A stretch of 64,000 nucleotides of DNA from Chloroflexota bacterium (GCA_022564545.1 JADFLG010000001.1:1-64000); one strand, 5' to 3'; counted from the first letter of the stretch, positions 42,768 through 52,319 are shown. The notes: generated by a model from the letters alone, not told the origin. Made by a program: numbers and translations.

Positions 42768-43592
42768 CTAGCTACCGGCAGCCCGCTCCACAACCGGGGT
42801 GAGGTCCGCGACCTCTCCGGCTCCGGTGGGGTCGATACGTCCGGCGGCCACTGCCTTGAGAGTCTCGATCAGCAATGGCCGTTCCCGGAGCAAACCTGCG
42901 TTGCGGATCGCCCTGAACAGCGGTAAATCTTCGCCCGGGTCCTTCTTCAAAGCATGCAACTCGGAGCCGGTAATCTCGGCCCAGAGGGGATCAAAACCTT
43001 CGCCTCGCACAGAGAACCTCGAGGTCGCAAGCACCGGGCCCTCGTCGACATCTTCGGTCGATACGTGAACCATCGCCCCGGTCTCGTCCAGCCCCCCGCC
43101 GATCACGTCCCATACGGCCTGCTGCCACATTCCAATAGTCCCGCCGGGCAGCGCCGGGTGGAGGTTCAGTGTGAGGTACTCAGAGCAGAGCAGCGGGGCG
43201 ATCAGCATGTATCCCGCCTGAACCGCAATGTCGGCGCTGTACGGGCGCAACAGGCCGATTGCCGCCCTGTCGAAATCCTCGCGCAACTCGGGCCACGGCC
43301 TGTTGTCGTGCGACCGCCTGAAATCGCGTGACGAAAGCGTCACAAGTGGGATAGCGCGCGACTCAACGAGCCCGAGATACCGGTCCGTAAGATCATTTTG
43401 GCCCCTGGCCCGGTTGACGAACACAAAAGCGAATTCAACGGGTAAATCACCGGAATCTCTGGCATCCAGTGCTGATTTCAGGAGGCCGTACGATCCTTCG
43501 CCGCGACCGGTGGAGAACCAGCCGATCTTGAGCGTTTTTTTTGTGTTGCCAGAACTGTTCGGGGAGCCGCCAATATTTCCTGTTGCCGTCAC
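42768..43592 (-). CDS. Formyltransferase-fold protein (PurN/Fmt-like)
   Basis: 274 residues. The core IGWFSTGRGEGSYGLLKSAL opens a Rossmann-like formyltransferase domain. Catalytic residues of the GART/Fmt fold are visible as Asn and His in LTLNLHPALPGGTIG and Asp in TEDVDEGPVL. The C-terminal ~80 residues differ from PurN. Glycinamide-ribonucleotide formyltransferase or another N10-formyl-THF-dependent enzyme is possible. No other purine genes are nearby. It ends 3 bases before xseB in the reverse order, so they may share a transcript. Confidence 0.75.
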   Translation of the reverse strand: MTATGNIGGSPNSSGNTKKTLKIGWFSTGRGEGSYGLLKSALDARDSGDLPVEFAFVFVNRARGQNDLTDRYLGLVESRAIPLVTLSSRDFRRSHDNRPWPELREDFDRAAIGLLRPYSADIAVQAGYMLIAPLLCSEYLTLNLHPALPGGTIGMWQQAVWDVIGGGLDETGAMVHVSTEDVDEGPVLATSRFSVRGEGFDPLWAEITGSELHALKKDPGEDLPLFRAIRNAGLLRERPLLIETLKAVAAGRIDPTGAGEVADLTPVVERAAGS

Positions 43593-43595
43593 AGG

Positions 43596-43871
43596 TTACG
43601 CGTCCTCGTCTTCCGAATCGTCATCATCCTGGACGAGGTTCATCTGCTCGGCGAAGTTGGCCTGTAGCCGGGTGATTTTCAACTCGGCCGACGAAAGGAT
43701 TTCGTTGCACTTCGTCGCCAGTTTCATTCCCGACTCGAACAGATTGGTCGCCTCGTCCAACGAAAGGCCACCTCCCTCAAGCTTGCGCACCACCTCCTCG
43801 AGGCTGGCGAACGCGTTCTCGAAGGATTTTGCGGCAGGTTTCGCACCCTGTTGTTCTGTCGTTTCGACCAT
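43596..43871 (-). CDS. xseB: Exodeoxyribonuclease VII small subunit
   Basis: 91 residues. The core SFENAFASLEEVVRKLEGGG followed by LSLDEATNLFESGMKL is the XseB signature. It forms a multi-subunit complex with XseA that degrades single-stranded DNA. The C-terminal tail is highly acidic (DDDDSEDEDA). It follows xseA on the minus strand after a 100-base gap. Confidence 0.95.
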   Translation of the reverse strand: MVETTEQQGAKPAAKSFENAFASLEEVVRKLEGGGLSLDEATNLFESGMKLATKCNEILSSAELKITRLQANFAEQMNLVQDDDDSEDEDA

Positions 43872-43971
43872 GTCGATTCTGACGCTTGGGCCATGTCTGT
43901 TCCGGTGTTGTCGAACGGACGCTAATTGTATCTACTGGTTGATAAAACTGGATGGAGAGCAGCGGTAATTC

Positions 43972-45246
43972 TTAAGATTTACTTGCTCCGTCACCCCTGG
44001 CTTCGTCGTCTGGCAAACCTTCGACGGTAGTGTTGTCAACAGTCGCGTCGACAGAACCATCGGCGAAAGTAACTGCCATCCTGTCGCCTGCTGCGAACTG
44101 CGAGGCACTGATAGCGGCGCTCCCATCGGCAAGACGTGTAATCGTGTAACCACGGCGGAGGATCTTTGCGGGACCGAGAGCGCTCAGGGAAGCCTCGACA
44201 GTTGCAAGGCGCAGCTTCGATGATTCCACGAGCCTCTGTCCTGCCAGCCGTGCCCTGGTCAAAAGATCGTCGATGCGTTGCCTCGGCAACGTGGTGTCGG
44301 GAACCCTCAGGTTCATACGGTCGACTGCAAGCTCGAACTGCGACCGGTTGTCCCGGATGCTCCTGCCTATGATTTCGTCGATTCGTGCGGCGAAACCGGC
44401 CACATCGCCGGCCAGGTCGGCAACTGCAGGCGCAACGATTTCGGCAGCCGCCGACGGTGTTGGCGCACGCACGTCGGCCACCAGGTCGGCAATGGTCGTA
44501 TCTGTTTCGTGACCAATTGCGCTGATCACCGGAACATTGCTTGCAAATATGGCCCGGGCGACGACTTCTTCGTTGAACGACCAGAGGTCTTCCAACGATC
44601 CGCCGCCCCTCGCCACGATCGCGACGTCAATATCGTCGAGCGAGTTAAGAGCCCGGAACGCCTGGACGATTTCGTCTGCCGCTTTCTCACCCTGGACCGA
44701 CGTGGGAATAAGAACAACCTCGGCCAGCGGGTACCTGCGCGTGAGCACGTTCAGGATGTCCTGTATGACAGCCCCCGTGGGCGATGTAATGACCGCGATT
44801 CGGGCGGGTAAATATGGGAGCTGTCGTTTGCGGCCAGGCTCGAACAGGCCCTCGGTTTCGAGTCGCCTGCGCATCTCCTCGAACGCTTTTTGGAGAGCGC
44901 CAACCCCGTCTGGCTCGACCTGGTCGACGTAAAACTGCAGGTCGCCGCGGGCTGTATAGAGCGAGATCCGTCCGTGACAGATCACCTGCGACCCGTCGGT
45001 GAGGAACTGGCCGCCCCGGCCCGGACGAAACATTACGCACCGCAGCACCGATTGTTCGTCGCGGAGCGCGAAGTAATGGTGACCCGAAGCGGGGTTCCGG
45101 TATCCCGAAACTTCACCCACCACCATCAAGTCGGCGAGCCGGGGGTCCGACTCAAGGCTCGATTTCAGGTACTCGGCCACCGCGCTAACGGTGTAGGCCG
45201 TCTGCTGCGTGACGGTATCCTGGCCGGTATCTTCAGAACTGGTCAT
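43972..45246 (-). CDS. xseA: Exodeoxyribonuclease VII large subunit
   Basis: 424 residues. The N-terminal OB fold (MVVGEVSGYRNPASGHHYF) is followed by the catalytic domain with IAVITSPTGAVIQDILNVL, VARGGGSLEDLWSFNEE and SAIGHETDTTIADLVAD. The C-terminal coiled-coil region is next, ending at GPAKILRRGYTITR. All are complete, so this should be active with XseB. Confidence 0.96.
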   Translation of the reverse strand: MTSSEDTGQDTVTQQTAYTVSAVAEYLKSSLESDPRLADLMVVGEVSGYRNPASGHHYFALRDEQSVLRCVMFRPGRGGQFLTDGSQVICHGRISLYTARGDLQFYVDQVEPDGVGALQKAFEEMRRRLETEGLFEPGRKRQLPYLPARIAVITSPTGAVIQDILNVLTRRYPLAEVVLIPTSVQGEKAADEIVQAFRALNSLDDIDVAIVARGGGSLEDLWSFNEEVVARAIFASNVPVISAIGHETDTTIADLVADVRAPTPSAAAEIVAPAVADLAGDVAGFAARIDEIIGRSIRDNRSQFELAVDRMNLRVPDTTLPRQRIDDLLTRARLAGQRLVESSKLRLATVEASLSALGPAKILRRGYTITRLADGSAAISASQFAAGDRMAVTFADGSVDATVDNTTVEGLPDDEARGDGASKS

Positions 45247-45286
45247 TCACGCATTCTTTCACAGCCGGATGTACTCGCATGTTGGA

Positions 45287-45417
45287 CTCCCTCTCCTCGG
45301 GGAGAGGGTTGGGGTGAGGGGGAATGTCGGTGAGTAGAAATTATGCTCTCAATGGCCACCACTTCACCGCTGAAAGCATTCCCCCTCAACCTAACCTTCT
45401 CCCCCAGGGAGAAGGAA
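45287..45417. repeat. MITE-like inverted-repeat element (~131 bp)
   Basis: Left arm 45287-45326 (CCCTCTCC...GTGAGGGGGAATG) and right arm 45377-45415 (CATTCCCCCTCA...GGGAGAAGG) are imperfect inverted copies of about 40 bp around a ~50-bp core. It lies between xseA and efp. Each arm also folds on itself (CTCTCC/GGAGAG), like the hairpins at 5489, 19886 and 23807. Confidence 0.65.
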
Positions 45418-45451
45418 ATAGACCATAGACCCCACCCGAACCCAACAACAC

Positions 45452-46015
45452 CTACTCGGCTCTTCCCGTGTACTCCCCGGTAGTCGAGTTGACCGTGATC
45501 CGGTCGCCGACCCCGATGAACAACGGGACCTGCAATACCAGACCCGTCGTGGTTGTTGCCGGTTTGGTCGCACCGCTCTGGGTATCGCCGCGCAGACCGA
45601 CCTCGGTCTGTCCGATTTCAAGAACAACCGATGACGGCACCTCGACAGAAAGCGGCACCCCCTTGTACATCATCACTTCGATCGTGTCGCCCTCTGAAAT
45701 GTACTTCAGGGCGTCGCCAAGAACTTCAGCTGTCATGGCGAACTGCTCGAAGGTTTCGGTGTCCATGAAGTTGTACATATCGCCATCCGGGTACAGGTAC
45801 TGCACCGTCGGGGTTTCGGTTTCAGCGCGTGTCAGCTTCTGGTTACCCTGCAGCTTCCTCTCGTAAACGTTGCCGGTGGTGACCTGGCGGACCTTCAGTG
45901 TGAGAGTCGGCGGGGCCTTGGGTGCCTGCCGGTGCTGCCACTCAAGAATCTGGTAGACCTCGTCATCCAGGATGATGGTCATGTTTCGGCGAATTTCACT
46001 GGAAGAAATTGTCAT
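45452..46015 (-). CDS. efp: Elongation factor P
   Basis: Relieves ribosome stalling at polyproline. I take the ATG at 46015 (MTISSSEIRRNMTIILDDE), which gives 187 residues, the family length; the frame is open upstream without conserved sequence. The three beta-barrel domains are recognisable, with GVGDRITVNSTTGEYTGRA at the end. The functional loop near residue 32, usually PGKGGA or similar, reads APKAPPT here. A lysine is kept but the glycines are replaced by prolines and alanines. It lies in the common aroQ-pepP-efp order. Confidence 0.93.
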   Translation of the reverse strand: MTISSSEIRRNMTIILDDEVYQILEWQHRQAPKAPPTLTLKVRQVTTGNVYERKLQGNQKLTRAETETPTVQYLYPDGDMYNFMDTETFEQFAMTAEVLGDALKYISEGDTIEVMMYKGVPLSVEVPSSVVLEIGQTEVGLRGDTQSGATKPATTTTGLVLQVPLFIGVGDRITVNSTTGEYTGRAE

Positions 46016-46120
46016 CGCTGTGTTTGGACACCCTTTGTCTCTGGCCTGGATTCGACTGCGGCTAGGGCTTGATCGGGCAACAACCGCGGCCAGGCCAGCA
46101 AAATTCAACAACTGAAGATA

Positions 46121-47206
46121 TTAGAACTTCATTTTAGCGGCATGACTCAACACGCGAGCCTTGCCGTCTTCCAGGACCACAACGTCCTCGATACGCACGC
46201 CACCCCAGCCGGGGATGTAGATGCCTGGCTCGATCGTAAACGGCATCCCGTTTTCGAGCTTGCCTTTGGCGTTCGGCCCAACCCCCGGGTTTTCGTGTAC
46301 TTCCAGGCCCAGCCCGTGCCCCAGGCTGTGGCCGAACTCGTTTTCGTGACCCGCTTCTGTAATGATTTTCCGTGCTATGGCGTCGCACTCTTCACCTGTC
46401 ATGCCGGCCTCGACCATCGAAATTGCCGCCAGTTGGGCAGTCAGAACGATGTCGTAGACGCGCTTCATTTCGTCGTCCGCCTCGCCGAGGACCACGGTGC
46501 GGGTCAGGTCTGAACAGTAGCCCTGGTAACGGGCGCCACAGTCGAAAACGATCGTCTGTCCTTCCGCCAGTGGCGTGTCGCTGGTCGCGTGATGAGGCCG
46601 TGCAGCATTTGGCCCCGCCGCAACTATCGTGTCGAAAGAAATCGACTCCGCACCCAACTCCCTGACAGCCTTTTCGAATATCCAGGCAGCCTCTTTTTCG
46701 GTCATTCCGGCCACGAGTTGAGAGACGGTCTCCTCGAACGCCCGGTCGCCAATGTCGATGGCGCGTTGCAAAAGCTCCAGTTCTTCGGGGTCTTTGTACG
46801 CACGGAGGCCCACTCCGATGCCTGTTGTCGGCTTCAACTCGGGATCAGCGTCGCCTTCCTTGAGCGCCTTCTTGAACCGCTCGAGGGTGCCGACCGTCAT
46901 GTCGTCTGCCTCGAAGCCCAGCGTCTTTATCTCGAACTCGTTGACCAGCTTCGGCAGCCAGTCGGGCTTGTTGCCAATGCGGTCGACCCGCCATCCCGGA
47001 GCCTGTTGTGCAGCCAGTTCGGTGTAGCGAAAGTCGGTGCAAATCACCGCCTCGTCCTGGGTCACAAAAAGGTAACCGGCACTGCTAACAAACCCGGAAA
47101 TATACCGGCGGTTCTCATCGTTGCTCAGAAACAGCGCATCCAGGTCGTCTTTGGCGATGCGTTCGCGAAGTTTCTGGACACGCGCGGGAAATCGGAAATC
47201 GCTCAC
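46121..47206 (-). CDS. pepP: Xaa-Pro aminopeptidase (M24 family)
   Basis: Metallo-aminopeptidase of 361 residues that cleaves a residue before proline. The pita-bread domain starts at about residue 140. The five metal ligands are in IVFDCGARYQGYCSDLTRTV (two Asp), EFGHSLGHGLGLEVHE (His), PFTIEPGIYI (Glu) and RIEDVVVLE (Glu). Gene order aroQ-pepP-efp is widely conserved. Confidence 0.95.
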   Translation of the reverse strand: MSDFRFPARVQKLRERIAKDDLDALFLSNDENRRYISGFVSSAGYLFVTQDEAVICTDFRYTELAAQQAPGWRVDRIGNKPDWLPKLVNEFEIKTLGFEADDMTVGTLERFKKALKEGDADPELKPTTGIGVGLRAYKDPEELELLQRAIDIGDRAFEETVSQLVAGMTEKEAAWIFEKAVRELGAESISFDTIVAAGPNAARPHHATSDTPLAEGQTIVFDCGARYQGYCSDLTRTVVLGEADDEMKRVYDIVLTAQLAAISMVEAGMTGEECDAIARKIITEAGHENEFGHSLGHGLGLEVHENPGVGPNAKGKLENGMPFTIEPGIYIPGWGGVRIEDVVVLEDGKARVLSHAAKMKF

Positions 47207-47230
47207 TGCGAGGTTACTCCGTCAGAAAAA

Positions 47231-47683
47231 CTAGCTGTTGACGACCGACGCCAAATGGTCGAGGGCGTAAATGTACCCGGCCGGGCCGAATCCTGCCAAC
47301 TGCCCGATCGCCTTCGAAGCGAACACCGACCTCTGCCGGAACCTTTCGCGGGCATGGATGTTCGACAGGTGGACCTCGATGAACGGCAAACCGGCGTCCA
47401 GCAGCGCATCAAGTATCGAGTACCCGACCTGTGTTAGCGCGCCGGCGTTGATGATTACCCCGCTGGCCCCGGTTGACGATTCCTGGATGAAGTCGACTAT
47501 CGAACCCTCGTGGTTCGACTGGAAGAACTTTACTTCGACGCCAAGCTCGGAAGCCCTGGCAGAAATATCGCCCTCAATATCGGCCAGCGTCTTTGTGCCG
47601 TAGAGCGAGTTGTCACGCTTGCCAAGGTTGTTCAGGTTCGGCCCATTTATTACAAGAATCGTTGCTGGCAAATTGCGCCCCAC
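47231..47683 (-). CDS. aroQ: 3-dehydroquinate dehydratase, type II
   Basis: Third step of the shikimate pathway. The 150-residue protein begins ILVINGPNLNNLGKRDNSLY, with the catalytic Tyr and flexible-loop Arg. It continues with FFQSNHEGSIVDFIQE, INAGALTQVGYSILDALL and PFIEVHLSNIHARERFR, which holds the catalytic His. Dodecameric in other species. It is upstream of pepP by 24 bases. Confidence 0.96.
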   Translation of the reverse strand: MGRNLPATILVINGPNLNNLGKRDNSLYGTKTLADIEGDISARASELGVEVKFFQSNHEGSIVDFIQESSTGASGVIINAGALTQVGYSILDALLDAGLPFIEVHLSNIHARERFRQRSVFASKAIGQLAGFGPAGYIYALDHLASVVNS

Positions 47684-47752
47684 GGCAATCGGGTGTTTCG
47701 TTGGTCCGTTAGTTAGATCAGGTGAACGGCCACGGCCCGCGAAACAAGCGTA

Positions 47753-48760
47753 CTACGTTGCGTCGCTCGAATTCTTACTGTTCGCCCTTGGATGGGCGCC
47801 CCTGTTTGCCCTGGGATGCGCAGCAAGGTAAACGCGGCGCGCCTGCTCGGTCGATACGTGTGTGTAAATCTGGGTAGTGGCCGGGCTGCTGTGACCCAGC
47901 AGGTCCTGGACGACCCTTAGATCGGCCCCACCGTCAAGCAAGTGGGTGGCGAAACTGTGGCGGATAGAATGTGTGTGGAAATCGGGGTCGAGCCCCGCCG
48001 CCAGTGCGTACTTTTTCACGGTCCGCTGAACCGAGCGGGCCGACAGCCTGCCCCCGGACTGGTTCATCCAGACCGCCGCATCAGACCGGCGGCTCGTGAA
48101 TTTTGGCCTGACATCGGCAAGATACCGTTCGAGCCAGCGGACACTGTGATCGCCAATCAGGGCCACACGCGGCTTCGAACCCTTGCCGATAACCCGGACC
48201 TCTTTTGACTTTAAGTCGAGATCGCCCAGGTCCATTGCGGTGACTTCCGAAACACGAAGACCCGCGGCATAAAGCAGTTCGAGCAGAGCGCGGTCCCTGA
48301 TTCCTGGGTCAGTGGCGACGTCCGGTCCGTCGAGCAGCCGGTCGATCTCAAAGCTTGAAGCGACGGCAGGCAGCCTCTTTTCTCGCCGCGGGCCGGCCAC
48401 AAGACCGGTCTGATCGATTTCGATCACGCCCGTTTGTCGCAGGAATCGAAAAAACGATTTCAGGGCAGATAGCTTTCGTAAAACGCTGTTCCTGCTGAAC
48501 CCCAGTGTCATCAGCCACGCCAGGTATCCGCGCAGGAACAGACGGTCGACCCTGGCAAGGTCGGATATGTCCTGCTCGCCAAGGTATTCGATGAGCGGAA
48601 CGAGGTCGTTTACGTAATTGCGGACGGTATGGTCAGCGAGCTGCCGCGTCGTGGCGATGTGGTCTGCATATTCGCGGACCTGCCTTGAATATCTGGGGAA
48701 CCGGGCCTGCTGCAGGGCATCCTCCATGGCAGGCGACGGCAATTGCCCGGTAGTCGTCAT
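47753..48760 (-). CDS. Tyrosine recombinase XerC/XerD-like
   Basis: Site-specific recombinase of 335 residues that resolves chromosome dimers in the housekeeping role. The N-terminal SAM-like domain (EYADHIATTRQLADHTVRNY) is followed by the catalytic domain with Arg in YAAGLRVSEVTAMDL, HTHSIRHSFATHLLDGGADL (His-x-x-Arg), GHSSPATTQIYTHVS and the Tyr nucleophile. The C-terminus adds a duplicated AHPRAN motif not usual in the family. The gene next to topA and near ftsK's functional partners favours a dif-type role over a mobile integrase. Confidence 0.9.
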   Translation of the reverse strand: MTTTGQLPSPAMEDALQQARFPRYSRQVREYADHIATTRQLADHTVRNYVNDLVPLIEYLGEQDISDLARVDRLFLRGYLAWLMTLGFSRNSVLRKLSALKSFFRFLRQTGVIEIDQTGLVAGPRREKRLPAVASSFEIDRLLDGPDVATDPGIRDRALLELLYAAGLRVSEVTAMDLGDLDLKSKEVRVIGKGSKPRVALIGDHSVRWLERYLADVRPKFTSRRSDAAVWMNQSGGRLSARSVQRTVKKYALAAGLDPDFHTHSIRHSFATHLLDGGADLRVVQDLLGHSSPATTQIYTHVSTEQARRVYLAAHPRANRGAHPRANSKNSSDAT

Positions 48761-48796
48761 TGTGGGACCGCCTGCCAGGCGGTCCCGAGGACCCGG

Positions 48797-50896
48797 CTAC
48801 TTCGACACGGCTTTTGCCCTGCGCTTCGACTTAGCGGCAGTCTTGCCGTTCGACGAGCGTTTTTTGCCGCGTGATCCGCGTTTCGCTTCGGCCTCGGCTG
48901 CAACCGCGGCAGCTGCCTCAGGGTGCACAATTGCGCACTTCTCCATCGCAGTCTTCCAGGCGATCTCCCAGTTTTCCTTGACCTCGCCCGAGGTGCGTTC
49001 GCCGGGGCGGGTCGAGATTGCAACACGGCATTCCGGGAACCTTCCGCACGACAAAAACTTGCCATAGCGTCCACTGCGAATAACAAGATAGTCTCCGCCT
49101 TCGCACTTTTCGTCGCTCTTTTGGACAAGCTTTTTGCGGTCAACCCGTTCGGCCTTTTCAAATGTATCCTCGACCGCTTTCTCAAACGGGCCGAAGAACT
49201 CCCGCAGCATCTCGACCCAGTCTTGTTCGCCCTCGGCGACAGAGTCCAACTTCGACTCCATTTCCGAAGTGAAGCCGATGTCCATGATGTTCGGGAAGTG
49301 CTCTGTGAGGAAGTCCGACACCGTGGTACCCAGCGGGGTCGGCTTGAACCGCGACTTCTCCCGGTCGACATACTGCCTTCGTTCGATTGTGCCCACGATC
49401 GAGGCATACGTGCTAGGGCGGCCAATCCCCTGTTCCTCCAAAAATCGGATCAGGTTCGCCTCGGTAAACCGTGGCGGCGGCTGGGTGAACCTCTGATCGG
49501 CGTTCACCTTCTTCTTTGTCGGCGCATCGCCCTCTTCCATGGCTGGCAACCGCTTGTTCTCTTCGTCTTCATCGTCCTCGTCGCGAGTCTCGATGTAGAG
49601 TTTTCGGTGGCCGTCGAACTTGATGACCGAACCCACTGCCCGGACTGTGTGCACGTTGCCATTGGGCGCAGTCGCCGTAATATCCACACTCGTGTTGTCG
49701 ACGATGGCGTCAGTCATCTGACTGGAGATCGTCCGCTTCCAGATCAACGTGTAAAGACGGAGCTGCTCACTTGACAGGAACGGTGCGACTTTTTCCGGGG
49801 TGTTGCTCGCGGCCGTCGGCCTGATGGCCTCGTGGGCCTCCTGTGCCGACTTGCTCTTCGTGCGGTAGCGCCGGGGACCGGAAGTGTACTGTGGGCCGTA
49901 TGTCGATCTGATAAATGACTCGGCCTCTGCAAGTGCGTTTGCAGCCAGGTTCGTTGAGTCGGTACGCATGTAAGTGATCAGGCCAACGGGGTCGGAGCTG
50001 CCGAGTTCGATTCCTTCGTAGAGATCCTGGGCGATGCGCATCGTGCGCTGGGCGCTGAACCGGAACGAACGCGCCGCCTGTTGCTGAAGCGTGCTCGTCG
50101 TGAACGGTTCGCGCGGTCGTTGCCTGGCCTCTCGCCGGGTCACCTTCGAAACGACATATCTAGATGCGTCGAGATCGTCCTTGATCCCGGTCGCGGTTGC
50201 CGCGTTGTCGACTACGGGCTTGCCTTTTTGGCCTGCGACAGCACTTAGTGCGGCTCTGAAATTGCGACCACGCGTCTCGGCCACTGCCTCAAGGTCGACG
50301 GTAATTATCCAGTATTCCTCTGGTTTGAACGCTGTTATTTCACGTTCGCGGTCGACGATCATCCTGAGTGCCACGGACTGGACCCTACCGGCCGATAGTC
50401 CGCGCCTGACTTTGCTCCACAGAACCGGGCTGAGCTTGTAGCCAACGATGCGGTCGAGCAGTCGGCGCGCCTGTTGAGCGTTCACCAACTGCATGTCAAT
50501 TTCGCGCGGGTTGGCGAAGGCTTCTGCCACGGCGGCATCGGTGATCTCGTGGAATACAACCCGCTTGAGGTTTTTCACCTTGCCAAGGCCTGCCGCCTCG
50601 ACCAGGTGCCAGGAAATTGCTTCGCCCTCACGGTCGGGGTCGGTCGCCAGGTAAACCGAATCCGCCTGTTTTGCGGCCTTCTTTATTTCGGCGATAAGCG
50701 TCGCCCGCCCGCGCACATTCACATATTCGGGCTTGAAGTCGTTTTCGACATCTATACCCAGCGTCTTCTCCGGCAGGTCACGAACGTGCCCCATCGACGC
50801 CTTGACGACATATTTGTCGCCCAAAAACCGGCCTACGGTTCGGGCCTTCGCCGGAGATTCGACGATGACCAGGTCTCGCTTTGACGAATTCGCCAA
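48797..50896 (-). CDS. topA: DNA topoisomerase I
   Basis: Relaxes negative supercoils. It is 699 residues. The Toprim domain opens LVIVESPAKARTVGRFLG and contains YLATDPDREGEAISWHL. The active-site Tyr is in GLITYMRTDSTNLA near residue 312. Only one C-terminal zinc-ribbon-like module remains (KCEGGDYLVIRSGRYGKFL then CGRFPEC), and its first knuckle is degenerate. An Arg/Lys-rich tail follows. Same-strand neighbours are dprA upstream and xerC downstream. Confidence 0.96.
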   Translation of the reverse strand: MANSSKRDLVIVESPAKARTVGRFLGDKYVVKASMGHVRDLPEKTLGIDVENDFKPEYVNVRGRATLIAEIKKAAKQADSVYLATDPDREGEAISWHLVEAAGLGKVKNLKRVVFHEITDAAVAEAFANPREIDMQLVNAQQARRLLDRIVGYKLSPVLWSKVRRGLSAGRVQSVALRMIVDREREITAFKPEEYWIITVDLEAVAETRGRNFRAALSAVAGQKGKPVVDNAATATGIKDDLDASRYVVSKVTRREARQRPREPFTTSTLQQQAARSFRFSAQRTMRIAQDLYEGIELGSSDPVGLITYMRTDSTNLAANALAEAESFIRSTYGPQYTSGPRRYRTKSKSAQEAHEAIRPTAASNTPEKVAPFLSSEQLRLYTLIWKRTISSQMTDAIVDNTSVDITATAPNGNVHTVRAVGSVIKFDGHRKLYIETRDEDDEDEENKRLPAMEEGDAPTKKKVNADQRFTQPPPRFTEANLIRFLEEQGIGRPSTYASIVGTIERRQYVDREKSRFKPTPLGTTVSDFLTEHFPNIMDIGFTSEMESKLDSVAEGEQDWVEMLREFFGPFEKAVEDTFEKAERVDRKKLVQKSDEKCEGGDYLVIRSGRYGKFLSCGRFPECRVAISTRPGERTSGEVKENWEIAWKTAMEKCAIVHPEAAAAVAAEAEAKRGSRGKKRSSNGKTAAKSKRRAKAVSK

Positions 50897-50930
50897 CTGT
50901 TCAACACCTCTTGCAAGAAAATAACTTCAA

Positions 50931-52142
50931 TCATTTCGAAATCACCGGGCGTTCTTTGTCCACAGTGAACTGCATCGTGCCAACCTGCCGGGCCGAACCC
51001 CGCAGTTCGAGCATTGCGAGGACCGAGCTAACCGCCGCTGCAGCCACCCCCAGAGCCCTCGTAATGTCGTCTACGTGCATCGGGCCTTCAGCGTTTTCGA
51101 GAAGATCAAGCACACGCTGCTCGACATTTAAACCATTGTTATCGCGCGCGAGGTTGTCAAGTGCGTTCTTGCCAGCATCGGTCAGTGTCTTGTCTGCCGC
51201 GGTCGTCGCGGACGCTGCGGCTACTCGGCCAACCGTTGTAGGTAACGCCTGGTCGCCAGGCGGCTTCGCGTCGATGCTCAATTCTTCGAGAATGTCGTCT
51301 GCTGACACCGTCAATTTCGCACCCTGCTGAATGAGCCAGTTGGTGCCTTTGCTTTTTTCGCTCAATGCACTTCCCGGAACAGCGAACACGTCCCGGTTTT
51401 GCTCAAGCGCCCAGCTCACGGTCAGCATTGCACCGCTCTTGAACGCTGCCTCGACGACGAGTACGCCGTGGCACAGGCCGCTGATGACCCGGTTGCGGCG
51501 GGGGAAGTGCTGTGGCAGCGCGCTCACCCCGGCCGGATACTCGGTTAACAGGGCTCCGTCCTGAACAATCTTCTCTGCCAGCGGGACGTGCCGTTGCGGA
51601 TATATCCGGTCGAGCCCCGAGCCAAGGACTGCTATCGTGCGGCCACCGGCTTCGAGGGCAGCCTTGTGGGACGCGGTGTCGATGCCCCGCGCCAGTCCCG
51701 ATACGATCGTGACGCCCGCTCTCGCCAGGTCGTACGAAAGGCGTCGGGTCATCTCGAACCCGTACGGAGTCGCATCACGTGAACCGACCACGGCGATGGC
51801 ATGTTCGTCGGCCGCGAACACTCCACTCTTGCCCCTCAGGTAAATCACGCTCGGGGCCAGCGGTGTTTCGGCAAGCCTGGCAGGGTATTCGGGATGACGC
51901 AGGTGAATCGCCCGAATGTCGAGCCGGTCCAGTGCCCCCATCACCTCGTCGGGCTCGTTCGCATCACGAAACCGATCGGTCTCGGCCGCAACCTTTGGCC
52001 CAACGCCAGCGGCTATCAGCTCCGAAACAGGTGCGCGCCATGCCGACTCCATATCGCCGAACCGCGCTTCAAGTTTGGCGAAAGTCGCCGGACCTATCCC
52101 GGAAACCTGATGGAACGCTACCCAGTACTTAATATCGTTCAT
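50931..52142 (-). CDS. dprA: DNA processing protein DprA/Smf
   Basis: Loads RecA on incoming single-stranded DNA during transformation. I take the ATG at 52142 (MNDIKYWVAFHQVSGIGP), giving 403 residues; the longer open frame runs back into a tRNA gene. An N-terminal helix-hairpin-helix (VSGIGPATFAKLEARFG) is followed by the Rossmann-like domain with AVVGSRDATPYG, TIVSGLARGIDTASHKAAL, PRRNRVISGLCHGVLVVEA and GSGLDRIYP, then a C-terminal winged helix. It precedes topA, as in many genomes. Confidence 0.94.
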   Translation of the reverse strand: MNDIKYWVAFHQVSGIGPATFAKLEARFGDMESAWRAPVSELIAAGVGPKVAAETDRFRDANEPDEVMGALDRLDIRAIHLRHPEYPARLAETPLAPSVIYLRGKSGVFAADEHAIAVVGSRDATPYGFEMTRRLSYDLARAGVTIVSGLARGIDTASHKAALEAGGRTIAVLGSGLDRIYPQRHVPLAEKIVQDGALLTEYPAGVSALPQHFPRRNRVISGLCHGVLVVEAAFKSGAMLTVSWALEQNRDVFAVPGSALSEKSKGTNWLIQQGAKLTVSADDILEELSIDAKPPGDQALPTTVGRVAAASATTAADKTLTDAGKNALDNLARDNNGLNVEQRVLDLLENAEGPMHVDDITRALGVAAAAVSSVLAMLELRGSARQVGTMQFTVDKERPVISK

Positions 52143-52319
52143 GCGGGGAATAATGGCCCATCTCAACGATTTATGGCAAGTACCAATGGCACACGCCCAC
52201 GTCACGGGCCACATAGAGAAGGGCCGGTAGCAGGCGCAGGGGCCTGCACTACGGCCAAAGAAAACGCCAGAAAAACGCCTGTGAGAACAGGCAATGGCCA
52301 GAACTATGACAGGTAGAAA

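Noticed and set aside
42512-42793. 93-codon minus-strand frame after the PurN-like gene
   Set aside because: No Shine-Dalgarno, no domain, and it overlaps the PurN-like C-terminus. I described the tract as unexplained instead.
46016-46111. Longer N-terminus for EF-P
   Set aside because: The extra residues are not conserved. The family start motif begins at ATG 46015.
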